From assembly GCA_019114515.1 (NCBI GenBank), contig DXFH01000011.1:137631-193134 (forward strand): a stretch of DNA of 55,504 bases, written 5' to 3'. This document shows, piece by piece, positions 44,909 to 54,350 of this stretch. Source of the DNA: Candidatus Limosilactobacillus merdigallinarum. GTDB lineage: Bacteria > Bacillota > Bacilli > Lactobacillales > Lactobacillaceae. The position numbers were made by a program, and so were the translations under genes. The first letter of the stretch is position 1. The number at the start of each line of letters is the position of its first letter. Below the pieces are notes generated by a model. The model saw only the letters and a list, made by a program, of their open reading frames with translations. It did no database searches and was not told where the DNA came from.

Positions 44909-46465
44909 CTACTTTTCATCGTTGTACATCTTTGGGAATTCCCGTTGGAAGTTAGCAATATCAGCATATTCTTCTTCCAGCTTTTGGATCAAGTTAATGT
45001 AAATCGGCTTCAACTTGCGGTAAATTTCGTAGTTCTCCTTATTTGGCTCGTAATGCTTTTCCTTGCCAATGTACTTGGTGATACCGGCAAGGTCGCTCTC
45101 CATCCCGAGGCTCATCTTAGCTAAGTACATTGCGGCGAGACAGCCACTTTCGTAGGAATCTGGAATCGTTATTTCGTGTTCGTAGATGTCGGCCATGATT
45201 TGACGACCAAGTGATGAACGGACGAAGCCGCCGGCAACCAGGATTGCCTTTGGATTACCGGTAACTTTGGTCAAAGCTAATGTCGTCATGTACAGGTTGA
45301 AGACAATACCTTCCAGAACGGCACGAACCATGTGTGCACGGGTGTGTTGCCGGTTCAAGCCGAAGAAGGAGGCTCGGGCGTTAGCGTCCCATAATGGTGC
45401 CCGTTCACCACCTAGGTAAGGGTGGAAGAGCAAGCCGCCAGCACCAGCTGGTACCGTTTCAGCGATATCGGTTAGCATGTCATAGGAATCTTTGCGCAAT
45501 AACTTAGCCGTTTCGTGTTCGCCACCAAAGAGGGCATCATGAGCCCAGTTGAAGACAATCCCACCATTGTTGATTGGGCCACCAACTAAGTACTTGCCTT
45601 CCATAATAGGGTAGCAGTAGAGCCGTGCCTTTGGGTCGACCAGTGGCTTGTCCATGAATGACCGAACAGCTGCGGATGTACCAATATTAATAGCCAGCGT
45701 GCCGGTTTCCAGAGCACCAACACCGATCGTGGAAAGAGCACCGTCCGTGGCACCCATAACGACCTTAACATCGGCTGGAATACCCATTTCCTTGGCATAT
45801 TCTGGCTTGATGCCATCAATTGCATGCGTGCATTCAACCAATTCAGGCAATTGTGACCGTTTGACATCAACCATCTTTAAGATTTCGTCATCCCAGTCAA
45901 CCGTCTTCATGTTTAACAGACCAGTAGCGGCAGCCATTGAGGTTTCTTCAGCTAAGACATTGGTGTAGCGCCAGATAATGTATTCCTTGATGCCTACCCA
46001 GTAAGCAGCTTTGTCGCAAATTGCAGGGTGTTCGTTCTTTAACCATAACAGCTTATAGAAAGGACCCATTGGGTGGATTGGTAAGCCGGTGTGCTGGTAG
46101 ACGGTCATGCCCTTGCCGTTCTTCTTGTATTCACTGGCATACTTTTCAGCCCGGTTATCAGCCCAGGTAATGGCCCGGGTTAAAGGCTTATAATCCTTGT
46201 CTAATGCAATTAAACTGTGCTGCTGAGCGGACCAAGAGATTGCAACGACTTTGCCGTCAGTGAGCTTTGATTCTGCAACAACTTCCTTAATTGCTTGCAT
46301 AGTGGCCTCAAACATGACGTCTGGGTCTTCTTCGGCCATGTCTGGTTCAGTTTGGTAAAGGGGGTATCCCTTGTTAGCTTTGGCGTAAATCTTACCATTT
46401 AAGTCATACAGCAATGCTTTAGTACTGGTGGTACCAATATCAATTCCGACGATATAATCCATCAT
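44909..46465 (-). CDS. Gluconokinase-type FGGY carbohydrate kinase
   Basis: 518 residues. N-terminal ATPase motif DYIVGIDIGTTSTKALLYD, substrate region SWSAQQHSLIALD, GATDGALSTIG, and the C-terminal FGGY signature VAGGFVRSSLGRQIMADI. It most resembles FGGY gluconokinases, giving 6-phosphogluconate for gnd. Two adjacent ATGs (46465, 46462) follow AAGGAAGG; either may be used. Divergent from the fructuronate reductase gene and probably coregulated with it. Xylulokinase is the main alternative. Confidence 0.82.
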   Translation of the reverse strand: MMDYIVGIDIGTTSTKALLYDLNGKIYAKANKGYPLYQTEPDMAEEDPDVMFEATMQAIKEVVAESKLTDGKVVAISWSAQQHSLIALDKDYKPLTRAITWADNRAEKYASEYKKNGKGMTVYQHTGLPIHPMGPFYKLLWLKNEHPAICDKAAYWVGIKEYIIWRYTNVLAEETSMAAATGLLNMKTVDWDDEILKMVDVKRSQLPELVECTHAIDGIKPEYAKEMGIPADVKVVMGATDGALSTIGVGALETGTLAINIGTSAAVRSFMDKPLVDPKARLYCYPIMEGKYLVGGPINNGGIVFNWAHDALFGGEHETAKLLRKDSYDMLTDIAETVPAGAGGLLFHPYLGGERAPLWDANARASFFGLNRQHTRAHMVRAVLEGIVFNLYMTTLALTKVTGNPKAILVAGGFVRSSLGRQIMADIYEHEITIPDSYESGCLAAMYLAKMSLGMESDLAGITKYIGKEKHYEPNKENYEIYRKLKPIYINLIQKLEEEYADIANFQREFPKMYNDEK

Positions 46466-46524
46466 TAATACCTTCCTTTATATCTAAATGTGATTAGTGT
46501 CTTTAATGGTCGGTACAGAGCAAA

Positions 46525-46536
46525 GTAATATATCAG
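46525..46536 (-). promoter_or_regulatory. Gluconokinase promoter with overlapping operator
   Basis: Minus strand CTGATATATTAC contains an extended -10 (TGA-TATATT) and matches the CTRATATATYAG motif found at two other promoters. Confidence 0.6.
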
Positions 46537-46672
46537 ATTTCAATACAAGCTAAGTTTAAAACGGTTTCATGGCCGCGTCAATGATTTGCTGAGATTTTGC
46601 AAAAGTGTTGGAGATTGTGACATGATTAACAACTTCTGCCAATAGTTTCTTAAAATAAAAGCTAAAAGGTAA

Positions 46673-46732
46673 TTGACTTTTAAAACCACTATGCTAGAAT
46701 GAAAGCGTGTTCAGGCAATACTAATATATCAG
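46673..46732 (+). promoter_or_regulatory. Fructuronate reductase operon promoter with cre box and operator
   Basis: -35 TTGACT (46673-46678), 16-bp spacer, extended -10 TGCTAGAAT (TAGAAT 46695-46700). cre box TGAAAGCGTGTTCA (46700-46713, 13 of 14) follows, then the operator CTAATATATCAG (46721-46732). Confidence 0.75.
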
Positions 46733-46762
46733 TTGTTTAGGAAGAACATGGAGGATACATTT

Positions 46763-48409
46763 ATGGTGAAGATTACTGATGACTATAAAGCTAAAAAAGA
46801 ATACTTTGCCAAGGCTGGTATTAAGGTACCAACTTATGACCAAGCAGAAATTACTAAGAACACGTTAGCTGCTCCACAATGGGTACACTTTGGTGGCGGT
46901 AACCTGTTCCGTGCCTTTCACGCAGCTATTGCCAGTCATTTAATTGATGCCGGTAAGCTGAACAAGGGCATTATTGTTGTTGATACCCACGACTCTGGCG
47001 TTATCAGCGGCGTTTATAACAAGTTTAACAACCGGATGGTCCGGGTTATCACCAAGGCCGATGGCTCACAAGACCGTGAACTCTTTGCCTCAGTTGCTAA
47101 GGCTATTTACGCTGGCCCAGCTACTGAAGATGACAGTGGTTTTGAAGCATTGAAGAAGATCTTTACTCAAGATAGTCTCCAAGTTGCTTCCTTCTCCATT
47201 ACTGAAAAGGGCTACGCATTAAAGGATGCTGAAGGCAACTTCTATGCACCAGTTGCACGGGATATCAAGAATGGCCCTGCTAAGCCAGAAAACAACATGT
47301 CATTAATGGTTGCTTTGCTGCTGGCTCGTTTCAATGCCGGTGCTAATCCAATGGCATTATTGTCCACTGATAACTTCTCCCAAAATGGTGACAAGCTGAA
47401 GGACAGTGTTATGACCATTGCTAAGGCATGGAAGGCTAATGGCTTTGTTAACCAAGACTTCATTGACTACCTGACTGATGAAAACAAGATCACCTTCCCA
47501 CTGTCAATGATTGACCGGATCACGCCTAACCCATCTGAAACAGTTTCTAAGGCACTGGAAAAGGCTGGTTTTGAAGATTACCAAATCATTCACACCCCAG
47601 CTCACACGAACATCGCTGCCTTCACCAACACTGAAGAGGCTCACTACTTGGTTGTAGAAGATAAGTTCCCTAATGGTCGCCCAGCATTTGAAGATGATGG
47701 TGTGATCATGACTGACCGTGACACGGTTAACTTAGCAGACCAGATGAAGGTTACTGCTTGCTTGAACCCACTGCACACGGCTCTGGCAATTTACGGGACA
47801 ATCTTAGGCTTCAAGTCCATTTCTTCTGAAGTTCAGGACCCAGATTTGAAGCACTTGATCATGCAAATTGGTTACGGAGAAGACCTGCCAGTTGTTCAGG
47901 ATCCTAAGGTATTGAGCCCACGCAAGTTCATCGATGAATTGGTAAACAAGCGTCTGCCAAACCCATACAGCCCAGATACGCCACAACGGATTGCTACGGA
48001 TACTTCACAGAAGATGGGTGTTCGTTACGGGGTTACGATCCAACACTACATCGATGATCCAGACCGCGATCCAAAGGACTTGAACTTTATTCCGTTGGTT
48101 ATCGCTACCTGGTTACGTTACCTGATGGGTGTAAACGACGAAGGTGCTGAATTCCAGCCTAGTCCAGACCCACTGTGGGACGACTTGCATGGTCAGGTTA
48201 AGGACATCAAGTTCGGCGATGCTGACCAAGATGTTCACGAGGCAGTTAAGGGTATCTTGTCCAACAAGTCCATCTTTGGCGTTGACTTGTACGAAGTTGG
48301 CTTAGGCAGCAAGATCGAAGCGGACTTCAAGGAAATGCTGGCCGGCAAGGGCACTATCCGCAAGACCTTGGAAGCTCACCTTGCTAAGGAAAGCAAAGAC
48401 GTTGAATAA
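46763..48409 (+). CDS. uxuB: Fructuronate reductase / mannitol dehydrogenase family protein
   Basis: 548 residues. Rossmann motif WVHFGGGNLFRAFHAAIASH and the long-chain dehydrogenase C-terminal domain with the family Lys region (ACLNPLHTALAIYG). Enzymes of this type reduce fructuronate to mannonate or oxidise mannitol. The size and neighbours favour fructuronate reductase. ATG 46763 is 7 nt after GGAGGA. No uronate isomerase (uxaC) or mannonate dehydratase (uxuA) is in the window. Preferred codons throughout. Confidence 0.78.
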   Translation: MVKITDDYKAKKEYFAKAGIKVPTYDQAEITKNTLAAPQWVHFGGGNLFRAFHAAIASHLIDAGKLNKGIIVVDTHDSGVISGVYNKFNNRMVRVITKADGSQDRELFASVAKAIYAGPATEDDSGFEALKKIFTQDSLQVASFSITEKGYALKDAEGNFYAPVARDIKNGPAKPENNMSLMVALLLARFNAGANPMALLSTDNFSQNGDKLKDSVMTIAKAWKANGFVNQDFIDYLTDENKITFPLSMIDRITPNPSETVSKALEKAGFEDYQIIHTPAHTNIAAFTNTEEAHYLVVEDKFPNGRPAFEDDGVIMTDRDTVNLADQMKVTACLNPLHTALAIYGTILGFKSISSEVQDPDLKHLIMQIGYGEDLPVVQDPKVLSPRKFIDELVNKRLPNPYSPDTPQRIATDTSQKMGVRYGVTIQHYIDDPDRDPKDLNFIPLVIATWLRYLMGVNDEGAEFQPSPDPLWDDLHGQVKDIKFGDADQDVHEAVKGILSNKSIFGVDLYEVGLGSKIEADFKEMLAGKGTIRKTLEAHLAKESKDVE

Positions 48410-48451
48410 ACTCGCATAATTTAATAATTTAATCGAAAGGGAATATTGATT

Positions 48452-49450
48452 ATGACAGAATATAATATCGCAATTGTTAACTCCAGCAGTTTTGGCCAGA
48501 TCTTTACGGAACACTGGCAGGAATTGGAAAAGATTGGTAATGTTAAGCGTTTCATGTTTGACCCTAACATCGGCGGCAAAGAATTAGCCGAAAAGCTGCA
48601 GGGTTACAACATTATCATTGCTAGTGTTACCCCATTCTTCACTAAGGAATTCTTTGACAACATGGAAGGCCTTAAGCTGATTTCTCGTCACGGTATTGGC
48701 TACAACTCCATCGACATCAAGGCTGCTAAGGAACACGGCGTTAAGGTAACGATTGTCCCACCGTTGGTTGAACGTGAATCAGTTGCTGAAAATGCCCTGA
48801 CTAACCTGATGGCCGTTGTTCGTCAGGCCCCAGCATCTGCTGACCGTGTTAAGGCTGACCACTACGAAGACCGTGCTCAATTCATGGGTCACGAATTCCG
48901 CGGCAAGCAATTTGGTGTTATCGGCTGTGGTAACATTGGTAGCCGGGTTGCTGAATTATTCCACCTGTTGAGTGGTGGTGAAGATGTACTGATCGTGGAT
49001 CCTCACTCACGTGCACGTGATGGCTGGTGGGAAGATAATCCGTGGGCTAAGTTAGTATCCCTGGATGAATTACTGGAAAAGTGTGACTACATCTCACTGA
49101 ACGCATCCTTGGATGACACTGACTACCACCTGATCAATGATGAAGCATTGAGCAAGGTTAAGAAGGGCGTTTACTTTGTTAACCATGCCCGTGGTGCTCT
49201 GATTGATGAAAAGGCCATGATGGCTGCTGTTAAGGATGGCCGTGTTGGTGGTTATGCTGCCGACACCATGGAAGTAGAACCCGTTCGTGCTGACCACCCA
49301 TTCTTAAAGGACAAGCACTTCCTGGTTACCCCACACACCTCTGCTTACACTTACGAATGTCTGCACGGCATGGGTGAAAAGTGTGTCTCCGATGTTAAGA
49401 ACCTGGTAAATGGTAAGCCACTGGTTCGTGAATTAACGAGTCAACTCTAA
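48452..49450 (+). CDS. D-isomer-specific 2-hydroxyacid dehydrogenase of the uronate operon
   Basis: 332 residues. NAD motif VIGCGNIGSRVAELF, catalytic Arg region VNHARGALIDE, Glu in DTMEVEPVRADHP and His in VTPHTSAYTYE. It follows uxuB by 42 bp with AAAGGGA. It may reduce a 2-ketoacid made during uronate breakdown and so regenerate NAD, but the substrate is unknown. It is only distantly like the dehydrogenase at 3.3 kb. Confidence 0.85.
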   Translation: MTEYNIAIVNSSSFGQIFTEHWQELEKIGNVKRFMFDPNIGGKELAEKLQGYNIIIASVTPFFTKEFFDNMEGLKLISRHGIGYNSIDIKAAKEHGVKVTIVPPLVERESVAENALTNLMAVVRQAPASADRVKADHYEDRAQFMGHEFRGKQFGVIGCGNIGSRVAELFHLLSGGEDVLIVDPHSRARDGWWEDNPWAKLVSLDELLEKCDYISLNASLDDTDYHLINDEALSKVKKGVYFVNHARGALIDEKAMMAAVKDGRVGGYAADTMEVEPVRADHPFLKDKHFLVTPHTSAYTYECLHGMGEKCVSDVKNLVNGKPLVRELTSQL

Positions 49451-49484
49451 AATTTAATCGTACAGCTTAAGTGAGATCACTTTG

Positions 49485-49534
49485 AAAAACGGTCGTTAGC
49501 AATTCAGATTGTCGAGTTGTTGACGACCGTTTTT
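49485..49534 (+). terminator. Terminator of the uxuB operon
   Basis: Perfect stem AAAAACGGTCGT / ACGACCGTTTTT with a partly paired loop. Confidence 0.88.
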
Positions 49535-49563
49535 GGTAATATTGGGTGAAAGAAGGTAAACAA

Positions 49564-50760
49564 ATGGCAGATCCATTAAATATTTTGCATACTGTGGGCT
49601 TTTCAGCGATGTACCCAATGGTCAGAGCCGAGATCAGCCTTAAGTACCCACTGGATCATCAACGCTTGACCACAGCAGTGACTGCGGTTGCTAAAGTAGT
49701 GCCTGAACTAATGCAGGCTTACCGGATTAAAGACAATGAATTTTACGATATTCATGCGGATGCCAGTTCCGTTTTACATTTTGTTGATCAAATGGATGAA
49801 AGTTACGCTGGGCGGTTAGATTGGGAAACCCAGCCCCAATGGGAACTATATGTCACTGATCACCAGTTGATCGTGTATGGCAGTCACATTTTGACGGATG
49901 GCGCCGGCTTTAAGCAGCTCCTCTACCTGCTGTGCAGTGCTTATAATGCTGACGGCGACATTGATATAGAGAATCACCAAGACATTAGCGAAATCAAAGA
50001 ATTATTGCGTCAGATTCCAGCTAAACCCAGCACTAATAATGATCATCCTACGCAGGCTTTGTCCTTACCAGGATTAGTGAATGATGGTGAGTCACGGCAA
50101 TACGCTATTTTGCAGCAATCATTGACACCGAGTCAGTTCTCCCAGCTTCACCAGTGGACTCACAGTAGTGGAGTAACGATTAATGATGCCATCATGACGG
50201 CATTTGCTAAAGCGGTGCAACAATGTTGTGGCGTCAGTGAGCTAAATCTGGCTTGTCCGACCGACATGCGGCAATTTTTGCCAGAAGACCAGCAAAAGCA
50301 GTTGCGAATCCAAAATATGACCGGTCGCTACAACGTTAGTGTGCCAGCAGCTTTGGACGAGGAATTTGCAACGACGGTAGCTAAGGTGCACGAGGCAATG
50401 GATCAACAAAAAGCAAACTATACCTTTTTGGAATCCTTTCGAACAATGCTGACTAATTTAGATAACGGTGCCAGTGTTAGTCAACTCCAAAAAGACGTTG
50501 AAAGTCATTATCACGTCCGTGGCATTGCCTATACCAACATGGCGATTGTTGACGATACACGGCTGCAATTTGCAGGTGACCACGTCATTAACTGTATTTT
50601 GACCGGTGGTTTTCGGACGATGCCGCATTATCAAATTTGTGCATGTACATTTAAGGGTCGTCTGAATTTGGCTGCAAATGTAATTGCCACTGAAGAAGAA
50701 AAGCATTTGGCATATGCAGTTATGTCTTTGATGCGTCAATACTTGTTGCCAATTAACTAA
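49564..50760 (+). CDS. Stand-alone condensation-domain/acyltransferase-fold protein
   Basis: 398 residues. The motif GSHILTDGAGFKQ matches the HxxxDG active site of the condensation/BAHD/PapA-type acyltransferase superfamily, and the C-terminal half has the second CAT-like lobe. There are no adenylation or carrier-protein genes nearby, so it is not part of an obvious NRPS. Substrate unknown; O- or N-acylation of an alcohol, amine or sugar is the family-level expectation. ATG 49564 is 7 nt after AAGAAGG. Monocistronic. Confidence 0.75.
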   Translation: MADPLNILHTVGFSAMYPMVRAEISLKYPLDHQRLTTAVTAVAKVVPELMQAYRIKDNEFYDIHADASSVLHFVDQMDESYAGRLDWETQPQWELYVTDHQLIVYGSHILTDGAGFKQLLYLLCSAYNADGDIDIENHQDISEIKELLRQIPAKPSTNNDHPTQALSLPGLVNDGESRQYAILQQSLTPSQFSQLHQWTHSSGVTINDAIMTAFAKAVQQCCGVSELNLACPTDMRQFLPEDQQKQLRIQNMTGRYNVSVPAALDEEFATTVAKVHEAMDQQKANYTFLESFRTMLTNLDNGASVSQLQKDVESHYHVRGIAYTNMAIVDDTRLQFAGDHVINCILTGGFRTMPHYQICACTFKGRLNLAANVIATEEEKHLAYAVMSLMRQYLLPIN

Positions 50761-50786
50761 TTATTTTAGATCGTAGTTAAGAACAA

Positions 50787-50822
50787 AAAACCTCTAGTAC
50801 GTACTGAAGTACTAGAGGTTTT
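50787..50822. terminator. Bidirectional terminator
   Basis: Perfect stem AAAACCTCTAGTAC / GTACTAGAGGTTTT between convergent acyltransferase-like gene and zwf. Confidence 0.93.
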
Positions 50823-50841
50823 GATGTTTATTAAGGTGATA

Positions 50842-52317
50842 TTAACGGTTCAAGCGGTAAACCCATTGACGACCGTCGCGAGCCAGCAGTTCATCAGAAG
50901 CAGCTGGACCCATGGAGCCAGGAACATAATTAGGGAATTGTGGTTCTTCAATGTCCCACAGCTTACGGGCAACGTCAACGAACTTCCAAGCATAAGCAAT
51001 TTCAGACCAGGAAGCGAAGTTGGTGTGGTTGCCTTCCAAGGCGTCGTGTAAAAGACGTTCGTATGGCTCAGGAGCTTCTTCCTTAGTGGAAGTGTCCTGC
51101 ATGAACTTCAGGTCAACAGGCGTGGTCTTGAATCCTTGACCAGCACTCTTAGCGTTAACTCTTAATGAGAAGCCAGCTTCTGGTTCAACATAGATCGTTA
51201 AGATGTTGCTCTTTAAGGATTGGTCAGATTGCATCCGTGGGTTAGCAAAAATATCGATCAAAGGCTTCTTGAAGACAACGTCGATCCGGGTGAACTTGTC
51301 GGCCATCTTCTTACCAGTCCGAACGTAGAATGGAACCCCCGACCAACGGTAGTTATCAAACAAGAGCTTAGCTGCAACGAAGGTTTCAGTGTTGGAATGA
51401 GGATCAACACCGTCTTCATCACGGTAGGCATTCGTGTCTTGGCCAGCGTCGTATTGACCACGAACAAAGTTAGCGGCAGCTTCAGCAGGAGTGTAAACCC
51501 GCAATGAACGCAATGCCTTGATCTTTTCAACCCGCACATCGCTATCTGTGAAGGAAACAGGTTGCTCCATAGCTAATTGAGCAACCACTTGCATGATGTG
51601 GTTTTGCATCATGTCACGCAGGGCGCCGGAATTGTCATAGTAGCCAGCACGTTCTTCAACACCCAGCTTTTCACTTAACGTAACCTGAACGTTGTCAATG
51701 TAACGGTTGTTCCACAGTGATTCAATGATGGTGTTACCGAAACGCAATGCTTCGATGTTTTGAATCATTTCCTTGCCCAGGTAGTGGTCAATTCGGAAAA
51801 TCTGGTTTTCTTGGAAGGTCTGTGACAATTCGTCGTTCAGTTTCTTTGCAGAATTGAAGTCACGACCAAATGGCTTTTCAATAACTAGGCGGTTGTAGCC
51901 TTCATCAGTTAATAAGTTCTGCTTCTTCAAATTTAATGCGATGGTGCCAAAGAATTGTGGGGCCATGGACATGTAGAATAGGCGGTTGCCAGCAGTCTTA
52001 AACTGGTCTTCCAGCTTAGCCAACCGGTCTTTTAAGACAACGTAGTGTTCTGGCTTGGTAACGTCGTGTGATTGGAAGAAGAAGTGCTTAACGAAACTAG
52101 CCGCTTGGCCTTCTTCAGTTTCCTTAATACCACAAATGGACTTAGCGACCATTTGTTGGAAGTCTTCGTCGGAAATTGCCCGCCGTGAAGTTCCTAAAAG
52201 GGCAAAGTGTTCACCTAAATAATCCTTTTGATAAAGCTTGAACAAGGAAGGATAAAGTTTTCGCTGGGCTAAGTCACCAGCTGCACCAAATAATGTAATT
52301 AAAGCTTTGTTTTCCAT
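50842..52317 (-). CDS. zwf: Glucose-6-phosphate 1-dehydrogenase
   Basis: 491 residues. N-terminal coenzyme motif GAAGDLAQRKLYPSLF and the active-site signature RIDHYLGKEMIQN. Makes 6-phosphogluconolactone with NADP reduction, feeding gnd. The ATG follows GGGAGAG at a rather long 12 nt. A TATAAT at 52370-52375 on the minus strand is the likely -10, without a clear -35. Preferred codons throughout. Confidence 0.97.
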   Translation of the reverse strand: MENKALITLFGAAGDLAQRKLYPSLFKLYQKDYLGEHFALLGTSRRAISDEDFQQMVAKSICGIKETEEGQAASFVKHFFFQSHDVTKPEHYVVLKDRLAKLEDQFKTAGNRLFYMSMAPQFFGTIALNLKKQNLLTDEGYNRLVIEKPFGRDFNSAKKLNDELSQTFQENQIFRIDHYLGKEMIQNIEALRFGNTIIESLWNNRYIDNVQVTLSEKLGVEERAGYYDNSGALRDMMQNHIMQVVAQLAMEQPVSFTDSDVRVEKIKALRSLRVYTPAEAAANFVRGQYDAGQDTNAYRDEDGVDPHSNTETFVAAKLLFDNYRWSGVPFYVRTGKKMADKFTRIDVVFKKPLIDIFANPRMQSDQSLKSNILTIYVEPEAGFSLRVNAKSAGQGFKTTPVDLKFMQDTSTKEEAPEPYERLLHDALEGNHTNFASWSEIAYAWKFVDVARKLWDIEEPQFPNYVPGSMGPAASDELLARDGRQWVYRLNR

Positions 52318-52553
52318 AGCTTATATTCACTCTCCCTAAATCGAGTCTGTAAATTGTTCATCGTCTGACATTATAACCTTAATCATTGCTTACGACCACA
52401 ATAAAGGATAGCGTTTTCGCGATTGTGATTAATTCCACAAATTGGATTAAATTAGGTCGTCTCCCATCAAAAAGCGGTTCGTTTGGAATGAGAAAAAATT
52501 GGTATAGGTCAAAAATTTTTCGAAACTTTTTTGTTGCATTGGTCCGGTCCAAT

Positions 52554-52582
52554 TTGACGACTGATAACTGACGCCATATAAT
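52554..52582 (+). promoter_or_regulatory. Promoter of the VOC-protein gene
   Basis: -35 TTGACG (52554-52559), 17-bp spacer, -10 TATAAT (52577-52582). A cre-like GGATAGCGTTTTCG at 52406-52419 is nearer zwf. Confidence 0.75.
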
Positions 52583-52611
52583 TAGAAAGAACTCAATTAC
52601 GGAGGAAAAGC

Positions 52612-53043
52612 ATGGCTGCAGAAATATACCCTTTTTTGACTTTTAAAAATGCCAAAAAAGCGATGGAATATTATCAGCAGGAATTTGACGCGGACGCCCT
52701 GCAGCGGATTCCTTTTACTGAAGAACAGGCAAGTAATCTAGGCTTCTCAGAAGATAACCTTGATGATACAACTGCCTATGGTGAATTTAAGATTGCTGGG
52801 CACAAGATTATGTGTGCCGACGCAACGATGATGGAACCACAGGCCTCATCACTGGTTTCTTTATTGCTTGATTTTAATGGTGATGAAACTAGTGCAAAAG
52901 CATTGTTTGATCGTTTGGCAGCATCGGACCAGCAACGGGTGACGTTGCCATTTGGGCCACATCCTGTTCATTCGAAGATGGGCCAAATTGTAGATGCTTA
53001 CGGAATTACTTGGTTAATCTGCTCAGGCAGTAGTGAAGAATAA
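52612..53043 (+). CDS. VOC-family (PhnB/glyoxalase-like) protein
   Basis: 143 residues. IYPFLTFKNAKKAMEYYQQE is the PhnB-type start; the paired beta-alpha-beta modules end with DAYGITWLI. Members bind a metal and act in glyoxalase, antibiotic resistance or unknown reactions; function cannot be assigned. RBS CGGAGGA. Monocistronic with its own promoter and terminator. Confidence 0.85.
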   Translation: MAAEIYPFLTFKNAKKAMEYYQQEFDADALQRIPFTEEQASNLGFSEDNLDDTTAYGEFKIAGHKIMCADATMMEPQASSLVSLLLDFNGDETSAKALFDRLAASDQQRVTLPFGPHPVHSKMGQIVDAYGITWLICSGSSEE

Positions 53044-53070
53044 TTCGATAATTAATTAGGAATACTGACA

Positions 53071-53101
53071 AGGGGGCTGAGGTAAAACTCAGTCCCTTTT
53101 T
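53071..53101 (+). terminator. Terminator of the VOC gene
   Basis: Stem GGGGCTGAG / CTCAGTCCC followed by TTTTT. Confidence 0.85.
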
Positions 53102-53121
53102 GTTTTTGGAAGGGGAGACCA

Positions 53122-54242
53122 TTGAAGGGCTAGCACAAAAGCACCAATATGGAAACGCAACTTGCGGGTCTTGTCAGTCAGTGTGTTTTTTGCAGGAATG
53201 GGCTTTTCAGTAATGTATGTAGTGTCCGCCATCACTTCGCCATATTGGGGCAAATTAGCGGATCAAAAGGGCCGAAAGTTAATGATCCTGCGGGCTTTCC
53301 TTGGAATGGCTATTGTCATTGCTGCGATGGGTGCAGTGCAGAATGTATGGGAACTGATGGTTTTGCGGATGCTACAAGGGGTATTTGCGGGCTTTGTTTC
53401 GAACGCCAATTCCTTAATTGCCACTGAAACGCCAAAGAAACAGGCCGGTGCTGCCTTAGGGACAATGGCGTCTGGCGTCACCGGTGGCACGCTTCTAGTC
53501 CCTTTAATGGGTGGTGCGCTAGCATCCATGTTCTCTTACCGGATGACATTCTTCATTACCGGCCTTATCTTGTTGTTGATCTTTTTTGCCTGCCTCTTCT
53601 TCGTCCATTAAGAGGGATTCGTGCCAGTGACGGATAAGAAACTAGATAAGGCCAGTAGAGTAATTCATGCCCTTGACCAGCCACGGGTGATTTTCGGCTT
53701 ATTGATTACGACGATAATCATTCAGGCAGCCAATAATTCGATCAATCCCATTATCTCGCTATTTATTAAGGAACTGATACATGGTGGTCACGGGGTTACT
53801 TTAGTTGCCGGCATTGTCTGGCATTTCGACCATGGTGGCGGCACCACTGTTAGGTCGGTTAGGTGATAATATTGGTACTCATAAGATCCTTATCTTTGGT
53901 TTTCTGTTGCAGATTGCCTGCTTTATTCCGTCAGCGTTTGTTACTAATCCATGGCAACTAGGCATTTTGCGTTTCATCATCGGAATCGGCAATGCAAGCC
54001 TCTTCCCGCAGGTACAAACCCTCCTGACGAAGAATACGCCGTCCATGCTGACGGGGAGAATCTTCTCTTGGAACCAAAGCTTTATGTATATTGGCAATAT
54101 CTTCGGCCCATTGATTGGAGGAACCGTGGCGGGTTTATGGGACTATGCGCAAGTGTTCTTGTCAACGGCTGGTTTGGTCTTTATCAACATGATCCTGTTC
54201 ATCTTCAATGTCTTTTACCCGCTGGAACACAGAGACAAATAG
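53122..54242 (+). pseudogene. MFS multidrug-type exporter (MdtG-like), decayed
   Basis: Coding similarity begins near KAPIWKRNLRVLSVSVFFAG (frame of 53150), but a stray G after a likely TTG start (53122) puts the start out of frame. About 40 residues are missing after GMGFS, where the next match is VSAITSPYWGKLADQKGRK. A TAA at 53609 interrupts the middle (CLFFVH then EGFVPVTDKK), and a frameshift near 53815 precedes ISTMVAAPLLGRLGDN. The end is intact. At least four lesions make this a true pseudogene. Confidence 0.87.
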
Positions 54243-54312
54243 TTATAACAATAAGGTTCTTGAGGTGTTAGCGATGCTTGCACTGTTACAAGCGCTGGAT
54301 CGCAGTGAACAC

Positions 54313-54345
54313 AACTTTGAGCCCATCACTGATGGTCTCAAAGTT
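54313..54345. repeat. Long perfect hairpin downstream of the MFS pseudogene
   Basis: AACTTTGAG pairs with CTCAAAGTT, and inside it CCATCA pairs with TGATGG around a single C; one unpaired pair between the two arms. No T run follows, so it is not a classical terminator. The 407-bp gap 54243-54649 holds this hairpin and repeat copy C; no gene seen. Confidence 0.7.
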
Positions 54346-54350
54346 TGGTC

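Noticed and set aside
49564..50760. NRPS module
   Set aside because: Only a condensation-like domain is present; no adenylation, carrier or thioesterase genes nearby.
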